DNA of 64,000 nt from Hymenobacter artigasi (GCF_012275535.1 NZ_JAAVTK010000003.1:372001-436000); one strand, 5' to 3'. Counted from the first letter of the stretch, positions 45,102 through 54,240 are shown. Notes: generated by a model from the sequence alone, not told the origin. Translations and numbers: made by a program.

Positions 45102-45131
45102 TCTAAAGTCCCGCCGGCCGTTTTTATTAAG

Positions 45132-45160
45132 TTGTCATTCCTCCTGCGTCGGAATGACAA
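45132..45160. repeat. Short inverted repeat
   Basis: TTGTCATTCC (45132-45141) and GGAATGACAA (45151-45160) lie beside the stop of the M28 peptidase gene. TCATTCC is also the kind of end seen in the longer palindromes here. Confidence 0.6.
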
Positions 45161-45168
45161 TTTTCGCT

Positions 45169-46200
45169 TTACTCCATGTACAGCGTCTGCAACATGGTCT
45201 GGCCCACGGCTTTCATCGTGTTGCGGTCGATGATGGCCATGTTGTCGGTGGTGGCGTGGTGGTAGGCGGGGAAGTATTTGGCACCTACGGGTGGGTGGTC
45301 GTAAATGTCGATGGTAGGGATGCCTGCCTGATTCGTGTACACATGGTCATCGGTAATCGGGTCGGTGTCCTGAAAGCGAAAGAAGTTGGAGTAGCCAAGT
45401 TGGGCGGCGGTGTTCCAGATTTTGTCGAGTGGGCCACGGGCGTTGGTGCGCGAGGTGCCTTCGCGGGTAAAGTTTCCGCCCTTCGCCCCCACCATGTCGA
45501 GCAGCACGCCGTACTCGGCCTTGTAGCCGGCGGGCAGCAGGTTTTTAGCCCAATATTGTGAGCCCAGGCACCACGAATCGGTGCCGCTGCCGGCCAGCTG
45601 GTCCTTGAGGTCGGCCTGGGTGGTGTCGTCGTGGCCCCAGTCCTCGGCATCGAAGAAAATGAAGTCGACGCCCACATTGGGGGCTAAGCTGTCGGGCTGC
45701 AGGCTGAGCTGGCGGGCCATTTCCAGGGCCACGGCCACGGCGCTGGCCCCGTCGGAGGCGCCATCCATGGACTTGTTTTTCTTTTTGGGGTCGGGGTCAT
45801 CATCGGCGAAGGGGCGGGTGTCCCAGTGGCCGAAGATGGCCACGCGCCGCGCCGCCTGCGGCTGGTACTGCGCAATGATGTTGCGGGCGTGGATGTTGGT
45901 GCCATCAAACGTCATCGCCTCGAAGGGCTGCTCCATCACCTTCAGGCCGTAACTTTTTAGCTTGGCCACCAGCCAGTTGCCGGTGGCAATGTGGGCCTTG
46001 GAGTTGGGCACGCGCGGGCCAAAACTCACCTGCTTCGCCGTGAAGGCGTAGGCCGAGTCGGCGTTGAAAACCGGGGCTTTGGGCAGCTTGGCCGGAGCCG
46101 TGGTGTCGGCGGTTTCGGTGGCCTTTTTATCGGGGCAGCCGGTGAGGACGAGCAGGCCGGCCAGGGCGGCGAGGGGAAGGCGAAAGGTGCGGAATGTCAT
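45169..46200 (-). CDS. M28 family lipoprotein peptidase (glutaminyl-cyclase-like)
   Basis: 343 residues from the ATG at 46200; the earlier ATG at 46272 lies within an inverted repeat. MTFRTFRLPLAALAGLLVLT-GC22 gives a lipoprotein signal. The zinc-binding motifs follow the M28/glutaminyl cyclase pattern: FGHWDTRPFADDDPDP, MDGASDGASAVAVALEMAR, VGVDFIFFDAEDWG, and WCLGSQYWAKN. ITDDHVYTNQAGIPTIDIYD and PAYHHATTDNMAIID supply the last ligand region. It is either an aminopeptidase or a glutaminyl-peptide cyclotransferase, acting in the periplasm; the WCLGSQYWA segment favours the cyclase-like branch. It follows cysS on the same strand. Confidence 0.9.
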   Translation of the reverse strand: MTFRTFRLPLAALAGLLVLTGCPDKKATETADTTAPAKLPKAPVFNADSAYAFTAKQVSFGPRVPNSKAHIATGNWLVAKLKSYGLKVMEQPFEAMTFDGTNIHARNIIAQYQPQAARRVAIFGHWDTRPFADDDPDPKKKNKSMDGASDGASAVAVALEMARQLSLQPDSLAPNVGVDFIFFDAEDWGHDDTTQADLKDQLAGSGTDSWCLGSQYWAKNLLPAGYKAEYGVLLDMVGAKGGNFTREGTSRTNARGPLDKIWNTAAQLGYSNFFRFQDTDPITDDHVYTNQAGIPTIDIYDHPPVGAKYFPAYHHATTDNMAIIDRNTMKAVGQTMLQTLYME

Positions 46201-46203
46201 GCT

Positions 46204-46302
46204 GTAGGGGCGGGGCTTGCCCCCGCCCGTCGTTGAACAATGATTGTGAACGAGCCTCGGCCGTCGTTCCATTAGCCGGGCGGGGACAAGCCCCGCCCCT
46301 AC
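46204..46302. repeat. GC-rich inverted repeat between cysS and the M28 gene
   Basis: Arms 46204-46229 and 46277-46302 (26 nt; GTAGGGGCGGGGCTTGCCCC and its partner) with a 47-nt loop containing CGTCGTTGAAC, a word also found in families A and B. Confidence 0.88.
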
Positions 46303-46307
46303 ACCTT

Positions 46308-47828
46308 TTACTCTTCGCTATACGCCCACTCCACGCCGGCTTTGGTGTCTTTTATCACGATGCCCTGGTTTTTGAGGGCGGCCCGGATAACATCCACTTT
46401 ATCGTAGGCTTTGTCGGCTTTGGCTTCGGAGTAGAAGCCGAGGGTGAGTTCCAGCAGCTGCTCCACGTTGGCGCGGGGCTCGTCGCTCAGGCCCAGCACG
46501 TCCTGCACCATGGTGCGGTAGGTGGCGGCGGCCTGGGCGAAGGCCTCGGGGCCTACTTCGGCCAGCGCGGCGGGGTTGGCGGCCAGCGTGTTGAAGCGCT
46601 TGAGGAGGTCGAACAGCGCGGCCATGGCGCGGGGCGTGTTCAGGTCGTCGTCGAGGAATTCGGCGGGCTTGGCGGCCAATGTGGTGAGCTGGTGAGCTGG
46701 TGAATTAGCGAGTTTATCATTCGCTTCATCACTCACCAATTCACTACTCACTATTTCACCACTAAGCTTATCCAGCAGGCGCAGGCCGTTCATCAGCTTG
46801 CGGTAGCCTTTGCGGGCGGCTTGCAGGGCGTCGTCGCTCACGTCAACCGGGCTGCGGTAGTGGGCCTGCAGCAGGAAAAAGCGCACCACCATGGGCGAGT
46901 AGCCGAAGGCCAGCGGACCGGTCGGGCCCTTGAACATATCGCCCAGCAGCACGAAGTTGCCCAGGCTCTTGCTCATCTTGGTGCCGTTCACGGTTATCAT
47001 GTTGTTGTGCATCCAGATGCGGGCCTCGTCGGTGTGCGAGTGGCTGCCCTGGCTCTGCGCAATCTCGCACTCGTGGTGCGGAAACATCAGGTCCAGGCCG
47101 CCGCCGTGGATGTCACTCAACTCACCTAAGTACTTGCGGCTCATGGCCGAGCATTCCAAGTGCCAGCCGGGGAAGCCTTCGCCCCAGGGTGAGGGCCAGC
47201 GCATGATGTGCTCGGGCGAGGCCTTCTTCCAGAGGGCAAAATCCAGGGGGCTGCGCTTCTCGCTCTGGCCTTCCAGGTTGGCGCGGGTGCCGGCCAGCTG
47301 GTCCTCAATGCTGCGGTTCGAGAGCTTGCCGTAGCGCTTGCCTTCGGCGTTGTACTTCGGCACATCGAAATACACCGAGCCGTTGACTTCGTAAGCCAGG
47401 CCGTTGCCGATAATTTCTTCGATTACCTGAATCTGCTCGATGATGTGGCCGCTGGCCTGGGGCTCAATGTCGGGCGGCAGGCAGCCCAGGCCCAGCATGT
47501 GCTGGCGGTAGCGGTTGGTGAAGTGCTGGGCCACCTGCATGGGCTCGATGCGGGCGGCGCGGGCGGCCTTTTCCATCTTGTCCTCGCCGGTGTCGGCGTC
47601 GCTTTCGAGGTGGCCTACGTCGGTGATGTTGCGCACGTAGCGCACCTGGTACTGCAGGTGGCGCAGGTAGCGCGTGAGCACGTCGAACACCACCGGGCCG
47701 CGGGCGTTGCCCAAATGGGCCTCGCTGTATACGGTAGGGCCGCACAGGTACACGCCCACCTGGGGCGCGTGCACGGGCTGGAATTCTTCTTTCTTGCGGG
47801 TAAGCGTGTTATAAAGACTAAGCGACAT
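46308..47828 (-). CDS. cysS: Cysteinyl-tRNA synthetase
   Basis: 506 residues. It charges tRNA-Cys in the cytoplasm. The class I HIGH-type signature is [16 protein letters not shown] (His38), the zinc site uses Cys29 in YLCGPTVYS and the Cys/His residues in HLECSAMS and [13 protein letters not shown], and KMSKS is at 284-288. The DALR-type tRNA-binding region starts near [21 protein letters not shown]. Residues about 357-384 ([20 protein letters not shown] and following) look like an in-frame insertion encoded by a GTGAGT-rich quasi-palindrome (46681-46762). It falls in the linker after the catalytic domain, so the enzyme should still work. A -7 box is 4 bp before the ATG, implying a leaderless message. 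Confidence 0.95.
   Translation of the reverse strand: MSLSLYNTLTRKKEEFQPVHAPQVGVYLCGPTVYSEAHLGNARGPVVFDVLTRYLRHLQYQVRYVRNITDVGHLESDADTGEDKMEKAARAARIEPMQVAQHFTNRYRQHMLGLGCLPPDIEPQASGHIIEQIQVIEEIIGNGLAYEVNGSVYFDVPKYNAEGKRYGKLSNRSIEDQLAGTRANLEGQSEKRSPLDFALWKKASPEHIMRWPSPWGEGFPGWHLECSAMSRKYLGELSDIHGGGLDLMFPHHECEIAQSQGSHSHTDEARIWMHNNMITVNGTKMSKSLGNFVLLGDMFKGPTGPLAFGYSPMVVRFFLLQAHYRSPVDVSDDALQAARKGYRKLMNGLRLLDKLSGEIVSSELVSDEANDKLANSPAHQLTTLAAKPAEFLDDDLNTPRAMAALFDLLKRFNTLAANPAALAEVGPEAFAQAAATYRTMVQDVLGLSDEPRANVEQLLELTLGFYSEAKADKAYDKVDVIRAALKNQGIVIKDTKAGVEWAYSEE
46681..46762. repeat. Quasi-palindrome inside cysS
   Basis: GTGGTGAGCTGGTGAGCTGG (46681-46700) and, on the other strand from about 46762, GTGGTGAAATAGTGAGTAG are related, and both arms are built of GTGA/GTGAATT words. 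The style matches the intergenic palindromes at 55681 and 56171, but this one is in frame within a coding sequence. Confidence 0.6.
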
Positions 47829-47832
47829 GGTG

Positions 47833-47840
47833 CAAAGGTA
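47833..47840 (-). promoter_or_regulatory. -7 promoter box of cysS
   Basis: TACCTTTG on the minus strand ends 4 bp before the cysS ATG, an exact consensus match placed so that the transcript would start at or near the start codon. Confidence 0.55.
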
Positions 47841-47850
47841 GCGGGAGGAA

Positions 47851-48096
47851 AACTCCCCTCCTTACCAAGGAGGGGATGTTCGAGCCGCAGGCTCGGACGG
47901 GGGTGGTTGTGGGCGTTGAACGAAGCCCAAACGAAACAGAGTACGGCTCAACGCTATTTAGCGGCTGGGTGTTCGAAGCTGGTTTGAGGTATTATGCGCA
48001 GGGAGTTCAACCGGCTTGTGCGGTATCGTTCAACGACACCAACCACCCCCGTTTCAGCTTTGCTGAAACATCCCCTCCTTGGTAAGGAGGGGAGTT
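47851..48096. repeat. Composite inverted repeat, family B (copy 2)
   Basis: Outer arms 47851-47878 and 48069-48096 (AACTCCCCTCCTTACCAAGG and complement) enclose GTTCGAGCCGCAGG, GGGGGTGGTTG with CAACCACCCCC, and TTTCAGCTTTGCTGAAA. The parts match those at 14731-14900; the central 120 bp differ. Confidence 0.88.
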
Positions 48097-48102
48097 ATTG
48101 TG

Positions 48103-49281
48103 CTACTCCGTTAACCGATAAAGCCCTTCGACCGGGAAATGGTCGCTCCACTTTATCTCGCGGTGCACCTTACAGCCCAGCACCTGCCACTGCGGGCTGG
48201 CAAACTGCTGGTCGATGCGCAGGCCGGGCAGCTTGCCATTGTACGTGGCCCCAATGCCGAGGCCCACGGTGGCCCAGGCGTTCTGCATGTGGTCGGCCAG
48301 CTGGTCGTAGACGTAGGAGTAGGGCAGGTCGTTGAAATCGCCGGCCAGCAGCACGGGATAGGGCGAGCGCAGCACGCGGGCCAGCACGGTATCGACCTGC
48401 ACGCCCCGGGCCACGGCTCCGTTGCGGAAGCGGCGCAGGAGGTTGGGGGCTTTCTGGCGCAGGCCGGCGCGGCTTTCGGTGGCCGTGGCAATGTCGCTTT
48501 CGGCCATGGCCATGCTTTGCAGGTGCACGTTGAAAACGCGAATGGTATCGGGACGGGTGTGGCCGGGGCCGGCGGGGCGGGCCAAATCGGCCCACATGGC
48601 GTGGTTCTGCGAGAGCTTGCCGAAGGGAATAACGCCCTGCCGCACAAGGGGAAAGCGCGAAAAAATGGCCAGCCCGAACTCGGCCCCAGCACTGTTGGTG
48701 AGGGTGGTGGACACGAAGGCGTGCCGCCCACTGCCCTTGCCCAGCTGGTCTTCCGACTGGAAAATACCGCCGCTTTCCTTCGAGCGGCGCGGCTCGTTGT
48801 AGAACTCCTGGAGGCAGAGCACATCGGCCGGGCTCGTGGCCAGCCACCGGATAAAGCCTTTGGAGGAGGCATAGTCCGGGTCGCGCAGCTGGGCATACAC
48901 GTTGAAGATGCGGACGTTGGCCGACAGCAGCGTAACGCTGTTCGAATGAGGCACGAAGAAAGCGGAATGAAGAATTTCTCCGTTGGATAATTTCACACTC
49001 GTCTGACTTAATTCTTCCTTAAGCGAAGCGTGCAAAGCCAGGCCGCGCTGCACATGCGGCCACGTAAGACCCAGGGCCACAATGGGCAGTAGCGCCACCC
49101 GCCAGTTGCGCCGCAGCCAGTACAAGGCCAGCAGGGCCGTGAGCAGCAGCGCCACCGGCGTGGTAAGCGCCCCAAACACCACCGGCCAGAACGCGCGGGC
49201 CGGCACCTGCTCGCAGGCAATGGCCAGCAGCAGCCAGCCCAGGGTAAGCAACGTGAATTTGAAAGCGAAAGAGCGGCGCAC
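48103..49281 (-). CDS. Endonuclease/exonuclease/phosphatase (EEP) family membrane protein
   Basis: 392 residues starting at a GTG. Two or three N-terminal helices (FKFTLLTLGWLLLAIAC; FWPVVFGALTTPVALLLTALLALYWL; VALLPIVALGLTW) anchor it. The EEP domain then has LLSANVRIFNV (Asn for catalysis), DVLCLQEFYNE (metal Glu), FGLAIFSRFPLV, IRVFNVHLQSM, PVLLAGDFNDLPYSYVYD (GDFND) and IKWSDHFPVEG (catalytic SDH). All key residues are present, so hydrolysis of a phosphodiester or phosphomonoester outside or inside the membrane is expected; the substrate is unknown. A segment at about 93-117 (ELSQTSVKLSNGEILHSAFF) looks like an insertion. Upstream, TACCTTTG is the -7 box. Confidence 0.88.
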   Translation of the reverse strand: MRRSFAFKFTLLTLGWLLLAIACEQVPARAFWPVVFGALTTPVALLLTALLALYWLRRNWRVALLPIVALGLTWPHVQRGLALHASLKEELSQTSVKLSNGEILHSAFFVPHSNSVTLLSANVRIFNVYAQLRDPDYASSKGFIRWLATSPADVLCLQEFYNEPRRSKESGGIFQSEDQLGKGSGRHAFVSTTLTNSAGAEFGLAIFSRFPLVRQGVIPFGKLSQNHAMWADLARPAGPGHTRPDTIRVFNVHLQSMAMAESDIATATESRAGLRQKAPNLLRRFRNGAVARGVQVDTVLARVLRSPYPVLLAGDFNDLPYSYVYDQLADHMQNAWATVGLGIGATYNGKLPGLRIDQQFASPQWQVLGCKVHREIKWSDHFPVEGLYRLTE

Positions 49282-49301
49282 GGCACAAGCAACGGAGTCC
49301 G

Positions 49302-49309
49302 CAAAGGTA
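49302..49309 (-). promoter_or_regulatory. -7 promoter box of the EEP gene
   Basis: TACCTTTG on the minus strand, 20 bp before the GTG at 49281; it supports that start. Confidence 0.5.
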
Positions 49310-49323
49310 ACGGCCCGCCGGGC

Positions 49324-49410
49324 GTAGGTGCGAAGCGGCGCTTTGCACTACATACCCACACCACATAGGCCCCGCTTAGAGTAGGTGCGAAGCGGCGCTT
49401 CGCACTATAT
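49324..49410. repeat. Direct pair of family D repeats
   Basis: Two copies of GTAGGTGCGAAGCGGCGCTT (starting 49324 and 49381) followed by YGCACTA, in the same orientation. Each copy is near-palindromic (GCGAAGC...GCTTCGC). Two related copies lie beyond the next gene at 53063-53151. Confidence 0.85.
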
Positions 49411-49541
49411 GCCCGCACCACACAAGACGCGCACGAATTTTGTGCGATTGCCGTTCCGCCCATGGCCCGCGCCCGGCGCGGGCCGGGCGCTACTTTTTTC
49501 CAATCTTTGCCTTTCCACTCCTTTCTGCCTCTGGCGTTTCT

Positions 49542-52500
49542 ATGCCGATACCTCTCCGCTCGTTGGGCCGCTTTGTGCTGGCTTTAGTAGGTTGTGCTGC
49601 CCTCCCGCGCCCGGCGCAGGCGGCGCGGGGCGCGGCCACCGCCCCCGCCACCCCCAGCCTCGAATTTGTGCAGAACAAAGGCCAATGGGATGGCCGCGTG
49701 CGCTACGAGGCCGCCCTGCCGGCTGGAACGCTGTTCGTGCTGCCCACCGCCCTCACCTACGCTTTCCTGGACCCGGCCGCCCTGCGCCACCACGACGGCA
49801 CCCCCCGCCCCGCCGCCGGCACGGCCAAAGCCGATGACATCGCGGCCCACGCCTACACCGTGCATTTTGAGCAGGCCAGCACCCGCGCCCGCCTCACGGC
49901 CGAAACCCCTACGGCCGGTGAGCGCAACTACTTTATCGGCAGCGATGAGCGGCGCTGGGCCAGCCACGTGGGCGCGTTCCGGCGGCTGCGCTACACCAGC
50001 CTATGGCCCGGCATCGACCTGACGCTGTATGAAAACGCCGGCCAGCACCTGGAGTACGACGTGCTGCTGGCCCCCCGCGCCAACCCCGCCCGCGTGGCCC
50101 TGCGCTACGACGGGGCCAGCGCCCTGGCCCTGGACGCGGCCGGCAACCTCGTCATTAAAACCACGGTGGGCACCACTACCGAGCTGGCCCCGCGGGCCTG
50201 GCAGCTCGATGCCGCCGGACAGCGCCAGCCGGTGGCCTGCCGCTACGTGCTCACGGGCCGCACCCTCACCTTCGCCCTCGGCAGCTACGACCGCGCCCGC
50301 GCCCTGACAATTGACCCCACGGTGCAGTTCTCGACCCTGAGCGGCTCTACGGCCGACAACTGGGGCTTCACGGCGACTTATGATAATGCGGGCAATATGT
50401 ATTCGGGGGGCATTGTGGCCAGCAATTTGGGCGGCACCTATCCGGCCACGCCCGGTGCGTTCCACACCGCATTCAGCAGCATCGAGGATATCGGCATCAT
50501 CAAGTACAATACCAGCGTGAGCGGCGCGGCGGCGCGGGTGTGGGCCACCTACCTGGGCGGCAACAGCGCCGAATTCCCCCACAGCCTGGTGGTGAACGCA
50601 CAAAATGAGCTGGTGCTGCTGGGCAGCACCTCCTCCACCGACTACCCCACCACGACCGGCGTGGTGCAGCGCAGCTTCGGGGGCGGCACTTACCTCGACC
50701 CTTTCGGCGACGGATTTCCGTACAACATGCCCAACGGCTCCGACCTCATCGTGACCCGTTTCAGCGCCGATGGCAGCCGCTTGCTGGCCAGCACCTACCT
50801 CGGGGGCTCAGGCAACGATGGCGTCACCACCTCCTCGCTGGCCGCCAACTACGGCGACTCTTTCCGGGGCGATGTGCTGCTGGATGGGGCCGGCAACGTC
50901 TACATCGCCAGCAATACCTTTTCGCGCAATTTCCCGCTGATGAACAACAGCTTCAATAACGTGCTGGCGGGCGGCGGGCAGTCCGATGCGCTCATCTGCA
51001 AGCTCACGCCGGGGCTGAACATCATGCTCTGGGCCGGCTACCTGGGCGGCACCGGGGCCGATGCCGCGTATTCGGTCCAGCTCGATGCGCAGGGCCGCAC
51101 TTACGTGTGCGGCGGCACTACGTCGCCCAACTTCCCCACCACCGCCGGGGCCTACCGCCCCACCGCGCCGGGCTCCATTGATGGGTTCGTGGCCCGCATC
51201 AGCACCGATGGCCGCACCGTGGAACGCGCCACCTACGTGGGCACGCCCGGCTACGACCAGGCTTTTCTCTTGCAGCTCGATGCCGATGGCGACGCTTATC
51301 TACTGGGCCAGACGCTGGGGCAGTATCCCACTACGCTGGGCCTCTACGCCACGGCGGGCGGCACGCAGTTCATTCAAAAGCTGAATCCCGACCTTACCAG
51401 CAGCCTTTACAGCACGGCGTTTGGCAGTGGCGGCAGCGCCAACGGCCCCAACCTGGTGCCCACCGCTTTTCTGGTCGATGACTGCGAGCGGGTGTACGTG
51501 TGCGGCTGGGGCGGGCAGGTGAACAGCCGGGGCAGCGGCTACCTGGGCGGCAGCACCAATGGCCTGCCCACAACCAACGGAGCCCTGCAAACCACCACCG
51601 ACGGCTCCGACTTCTACCTGGCCGAGTTCGCAGCCGGCATGACCGGGCTGGAGTACGCCACCTTCTTTGGCCAGAACGGGGTGCCCGAGCACGTTGATGG
51701 CGGCACATCGCGCTTCGATAAGCGCGGCGTGGTGTACCAGGCCGTGTGCGCCAGCTGCGGCAGCAGCCAGGGCTTCCCGCTGCCACCCGGCGCGGGCACT
51801 TACACCGTGCGCAACGGCAGCACAAACTGCAACAACGGCGCTTTCAAAATGAACTTTGAAGTAGTGCAGGCCGATGCCGGCCCGCGCCGCTACCTGTGCC
51901 TCGACAATGGCCCCGTGGCACTGGCCGGCAGCCCGGCCGGTGGCGTGTGGGCCGGGCCGGGCGTGCAGGCGGCTTCCGGCGGCGGCTACCGCTTTGTGCC
52001 CACCGCCGTGGGGCCGGGGCAGTACGTCATCAGCTATACCGTGGCTACTACCGGCATTTGCCGCAGCACCCGCAGCGTGCGCTACGTGGTGGCCCCGCCG
52101 GTGGTGCCCACGTTTGCGCCCGTGCCCCCGCAGTGCGTGGTAGGCGCGGCGGTGGCCCTGGCGGCCACGCCGGCCGGCGGCACCTTCAGCGGGCCGGGCG
52201 TGAGCAATGGCCGCTTCGACCCGGCCGCCGCCGGCACGGGCACCCACACGCTCACCTACAGCATTGCCGATTCAATGGGCTGCGGCACCCTCAGCCAACC
52301 GGTGGTGGTGAGCCGCCTGCCCGTCATCACGCCCGGCCGCGACACCAGCCTGTGCGCCGACCTGCGCCAGCCTTTCCAGCTGCGCGGCTACGCGCCGGCC
52401 GGCGGCGTGTGGAGCGGCACGGGCGTCACGGCCGGCGGCTACTTCACCCCGCCGAATACCGGCAACCGGGGCGGGGTATTTCCGCTCATCTACACCGTCA

Positions 52501-53060
52501 CGCAGGGCTCCTGCCAGGCCACGGCCACTCGCACGGTGGTGCTGGCCCCCGTGTCGGCCCAGGATGTGGGCCTGAACCTGCCGGTGTGCACTGCCGCGCC
52601 GCGCTACGCCGGCCTCGCGCCGTTCGACTGTCCGCTCTCGCCGGTGCTGCTGGCTCCGCACGCCACCTACCGCTGGGATTTTGGCGATGGCAGCCCGGTT
52701 AGTACCGATACCGAGCCCACCCACCGCTACACCCAGCCCGGCACGTATCGCGTTACGCTCACGGCGCGCTACGGCAACTGCGAGGTGCTGACCGGCTTCT
52801 CACCCGTAGAAGTGGGCGACGTGTTCATGCCCAACATCATCACGCCCAACGGCGACGCCGCCAATCAGAACTTTGAGCCCCGCTTCAGCTGCCGGCCGGC
52901 TTCGCTGGAAGTGTACACCCGCTGGGGCCAGCGCGTGTACCAGACCGATGACTACCACAACAACTGGGACGCTGCCGGCCTGCCCGATGGCATCTACTAC
53001 TACAAGCTGCGCGATGCCGACGACCGCCGCGCCAAAGGCTGGGTAGAAGTGCGCCGCTAG
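49542..53060 (+). CDS. Large SBBP-repeat protein with PKD domain and T9SS type B C-terminal domain
   Basis: 1172 residues from the ATG at 49542 (MPIPLRSLGRFVLALVGCAA signal); an earlier in-frame start at 49440 is less likely. LEFVQNKGQWDGRVRYEA and LWPGIDLTLYENAGQHLEYD are the conserved N-terminal region of this family. SBBP-type beta-propeller repeats follow at about 260-720 (WATYLGGNSAEFP, ASTYLGGSGNDGVT, WAGYLGGTGADAAYSVQLDAQGRTYVCG). Ig-like strands come next, then a PKD domain (YRWDFGDGSPVSTDTEPTHRYTQPGTYRV). The end VFMPNIITPNGDAANQNF...VYTRWGQRVYQTDDYHNNWD...YYYKLRDAD is the gliding-motility-associated (type B) domain used for T9SS export. A surface adhesin or motility-associated role is plausible. 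Family D repeats flank the gene on both sides. Confidence 0.9.
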   Translation: MPIPLRSLGRFVLALVGCAALPRPAQAARGAATAPATPSLEFVQNKGQWDGRVRYEAALPAGTLFVLPTALTYAFLDPAALRHHDGTPRPAAGTAKADDIAAHAYTVHFEQASTRARLTAETPTAGERNYFIGSDERRWASHVGAFRRLRYTSLWPGIDLTLYENAGQHLEYDVLLAPRANPARVALRYDGASALALDAAGNLVIKTTVGTTTELAPRAWQLDAAGQRQPVACRYVLTGRTLTFALGSYDRARALTIDPTVQFSTLSGSTADNWGFTATYDNAGNMYSGGIVASNLGGTYPATPGAFHTAFSSIEDIGIIKYNTSVSGAAARVWATYLGGNSAEFPHSLVVNAQNELVLLGSTSSTDYPTTTGVVQRSFGGGTYLDPFGDGFPYNMPNGSDLIVTRFSADGSRLLASTYLGGSGNDGVTTSSLAANYGDSFRGDVLLDGAGNVYIASNTFSRNFPLMNNSFNNVLAGGGQSDALICKLTPGLNIMLWAGYLGGTGADAAYSVQLDAQGRTYVCGGTTSPNFPTTAGAYRPTAPGSIDGFVARISTDGRTVERATYVGTPGYDQAFLLQLDADGDAYLLGQTLGQYPTTLGLYATAGGTQFIQKLNPDLTSSLYSTAFGSGGSANGPNLVPTAFLVDDCERVYVCGWGGQVNSRGSGYLGGSTNGLPTTNGALQTTTDGSDFYLAEFAAGMTGLEYATFFGQNGVPEHVDGGTSRFDKRGVVYQAVCASCGSSQGFPLPPGAGTYTVRNGSTNCNNGAFKMNFEVVQADAGPRRYLCLDNGPVALAGSPAGGVWAGPGVQAASGGGYRFVPTAVGPGQYVISYTVATTGICRSTRSVRYVVAPPVVPTFAPVPPQCVVGAAVALAATPAGGTFSGPGVSNGRFDPAAAGTGTHTLTYSIADSMGCGTLSQPVVVSRLPVITPGRDTSLCADLRQPFQLRGYAPAGGVWSGTGVTAGGYFTPPNTGNRGGVFPLIYTVTQGSCQATATRTVVLAPVSAQDVGLNLPVCTAAPRYAGLAPFDCPLSPVLLAPHATYRWDFGDGSPVSTDTEPTHRYTQPGTYRVTLTARYGNCEVLTGFSPVEVGDVFMPNIITPNGDAANQNFEPRFSCRPASLEVYTRWGQRVYQTDDYHNNWDAAGLPDGIYYYKLRDADDRRAKGWVEVRR

Positions 53061-53062
53061 GA

Positions 53063-53151
53063 CGTAGTGCGAAGCGGTGCTTCGCGTTCCCGCACGCAGC
53101 CCCCCCCCAATTTCGGCGGCACGGAGCTGCGAAGCACCGCTTCGCACTACG
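53063..53151. repeat. Inverted pair of family D repeats
   Basis: CGTAGTGCGAAGCGGTGCTT (from 53063) and its complement (ending 53151) flank a 40-bp centre that includes a C9 run. It includes the stop of the convergent cyanophycinase-like gene (53147-53149). Confidence 0.85.
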
Positions 53152-53971
53152 CCCCGGCGGGCCGCACCTCGCGCCCCGCAATGTCCACTGCCTGCCCCGC
53201 CACCAGCACGTGCAGCTGCAAGCCGTGCCCGCTGATAACCGCGCCATCGGGCAGGCCGGGCAGGTTGTTGTGGGTGGCCTGGGCCGCGTCGATAACCACC
53301 ACGGCTTCCTCGCCGAATACCTGAGCGGGCTGGCCGGGCCGAATGAGCAGGCCGGTTTCCTCGCTCAGGCCGATGCCCAGCAGGGCCGGCTGGGCCAGCA
53401 CGGCATGCATGAGGCGCGCATAGCGCCCGCGCTCGGCAAAGTGCTGGTCGAGCAGCACGCCGGGCAGCAGGTTCAGGCCGGGTTTCACCTCGATGCGGCC
53501 GCCCAGCAGGCTGCGCCAGCCGTGGCCGTTCACCAGCATGTACTCGGCCACGGCGGAGGCCCCGGCGCTGGTGCCGGCCAGGATGAAGCCGGCTTCGGTC
53601 TGGTATTTCTGCTTGAGAATGGCTAGAAATTCGGTACCGAGCAGGAAATCGGTGAGGCGTTCCTGGTCGCCGCCGCTCATGAAAACGAGCGCGGCCCGGC
53701 GCAGGCGCGTGAGCGTGGCGGGGTCGTCGGCGGGGTGGTCTTCATCTACTTGCAGGTGCCGGACGTGGGGGCAGCCCAGCTGGTGCCAGGAGTGGGCGTA
53801 GGCGGCGGCGGTGCGGGCGGGCTGGCGGCGGCTGGCCGTGGTGAGCACCTCAATGGGCAGGTTACGGTCGGGCAGCAGGCCGGCCAGCAGGGTCAGCAGG
53901 GGGTCGTCGTCGCCGCCACCGAGCACGGCGAGCGTGCCCAGGGGCGCGGCAACGGGAGAAGCATCAGGCAT
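53147..53971 (-). CDS. Cyanophycinase-like S51 family peptidase
   Basis: 274 residues, no signal peptide. LGTLAVLGGGDDDPLLTLLA opens the domain, ALVFMSGGDQERLTDFLLGT follows, and FILAGTSAGASAVAEYM contains the nucleophile Ser135 of the S51 family (G-T-S-A-G-A). LLPGVLLDQHFAERGRYARLMHA carries the His/Glu region of cyanophycinases, and LGIGLSEETGLLI completes the core. Cyanophycinase releases beta-Asp-Arg from cyanophycin; relatives are alpha-aspartyl dipeptidases. No cyanophycin synthetase gene is nearby, so the substrate is uncertain. It converges with the SBBP gene on a family D repeat. Confidence 0.9.
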   Translation of the reverse strand: MPDASPVAAPLGTLAVLGGGDDDPLLTLLAGLLPDRNLPIEVLTTASRRQPARTAAAYAHSWHQLGCPHVRHLQVDEDHPADDPATLTRLRRAALVFMSGGDQERLTDFLLGTEFLAILKQKYQTEAGFILAGTSAGASAVAEYMLVNGHGWRSLLGGRIEVKPGLNLLPGVLLDQHFAERGRYARLMHAVLAQPALLGIGLSEETGLLIRPGQPAQVFGEEAVVVIDAAQATHNNLPGLPDGAVISGHGLQLHVLVAGQAVDIAGREVRPAGA

Positions 53972-54061
53972 AAATACGGGTTTGGGGCGGCAAGATGGGG
54001 CTGCGGCGGGGATTTGGGGTCGCCGCGGCTGCCGCCGCTGTTACGGAAAAACCTGCGGAAA

Positions 54062-54167
54062 GTCCGTCATGCCGAGCGCAGCCGAGGCATCTCGCGTGCA
54101 GCAGTAAACCAATCGATTGAATTACTACCCCATGCGAGATACCTCGGCTGCGCTCGGCATGACGGTC
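54062..54167. repeat. Long inverted repeat, family C-like
   Basis: Arms 54062-54098 and 54131-54167 hold TCATGCCGAGCGCAGCCGAG then GCATCTCGC. The word pattern TCATGC-GAGCGCAGC-GA-GCAT is shared with the family C copies at 35197 and 38561. Confidence 0.85.
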
Positions 54168-54232
54168 GGCGTTGTTCAATACCCCCCAAACAACCACCGC
54201 CCTACCTTACCCATTTCCCGCCGGCTTGGCCC

Positions 54233-54240
54233 TACTTTTG
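54233..54240 (+). promoter_or_regulatory. -7 promoter box of mgtE
   Basis: TACTTTTG, 63 bp before the mgtE ATG. Confidence 0.45.

Noticed and set aside
49324-49410. Possible CRISPR-like direct repeats
   Set aside because: Only two copies, near-palindromic, no regular spacer array and no cas genes; treated as a dispersed repeat family.
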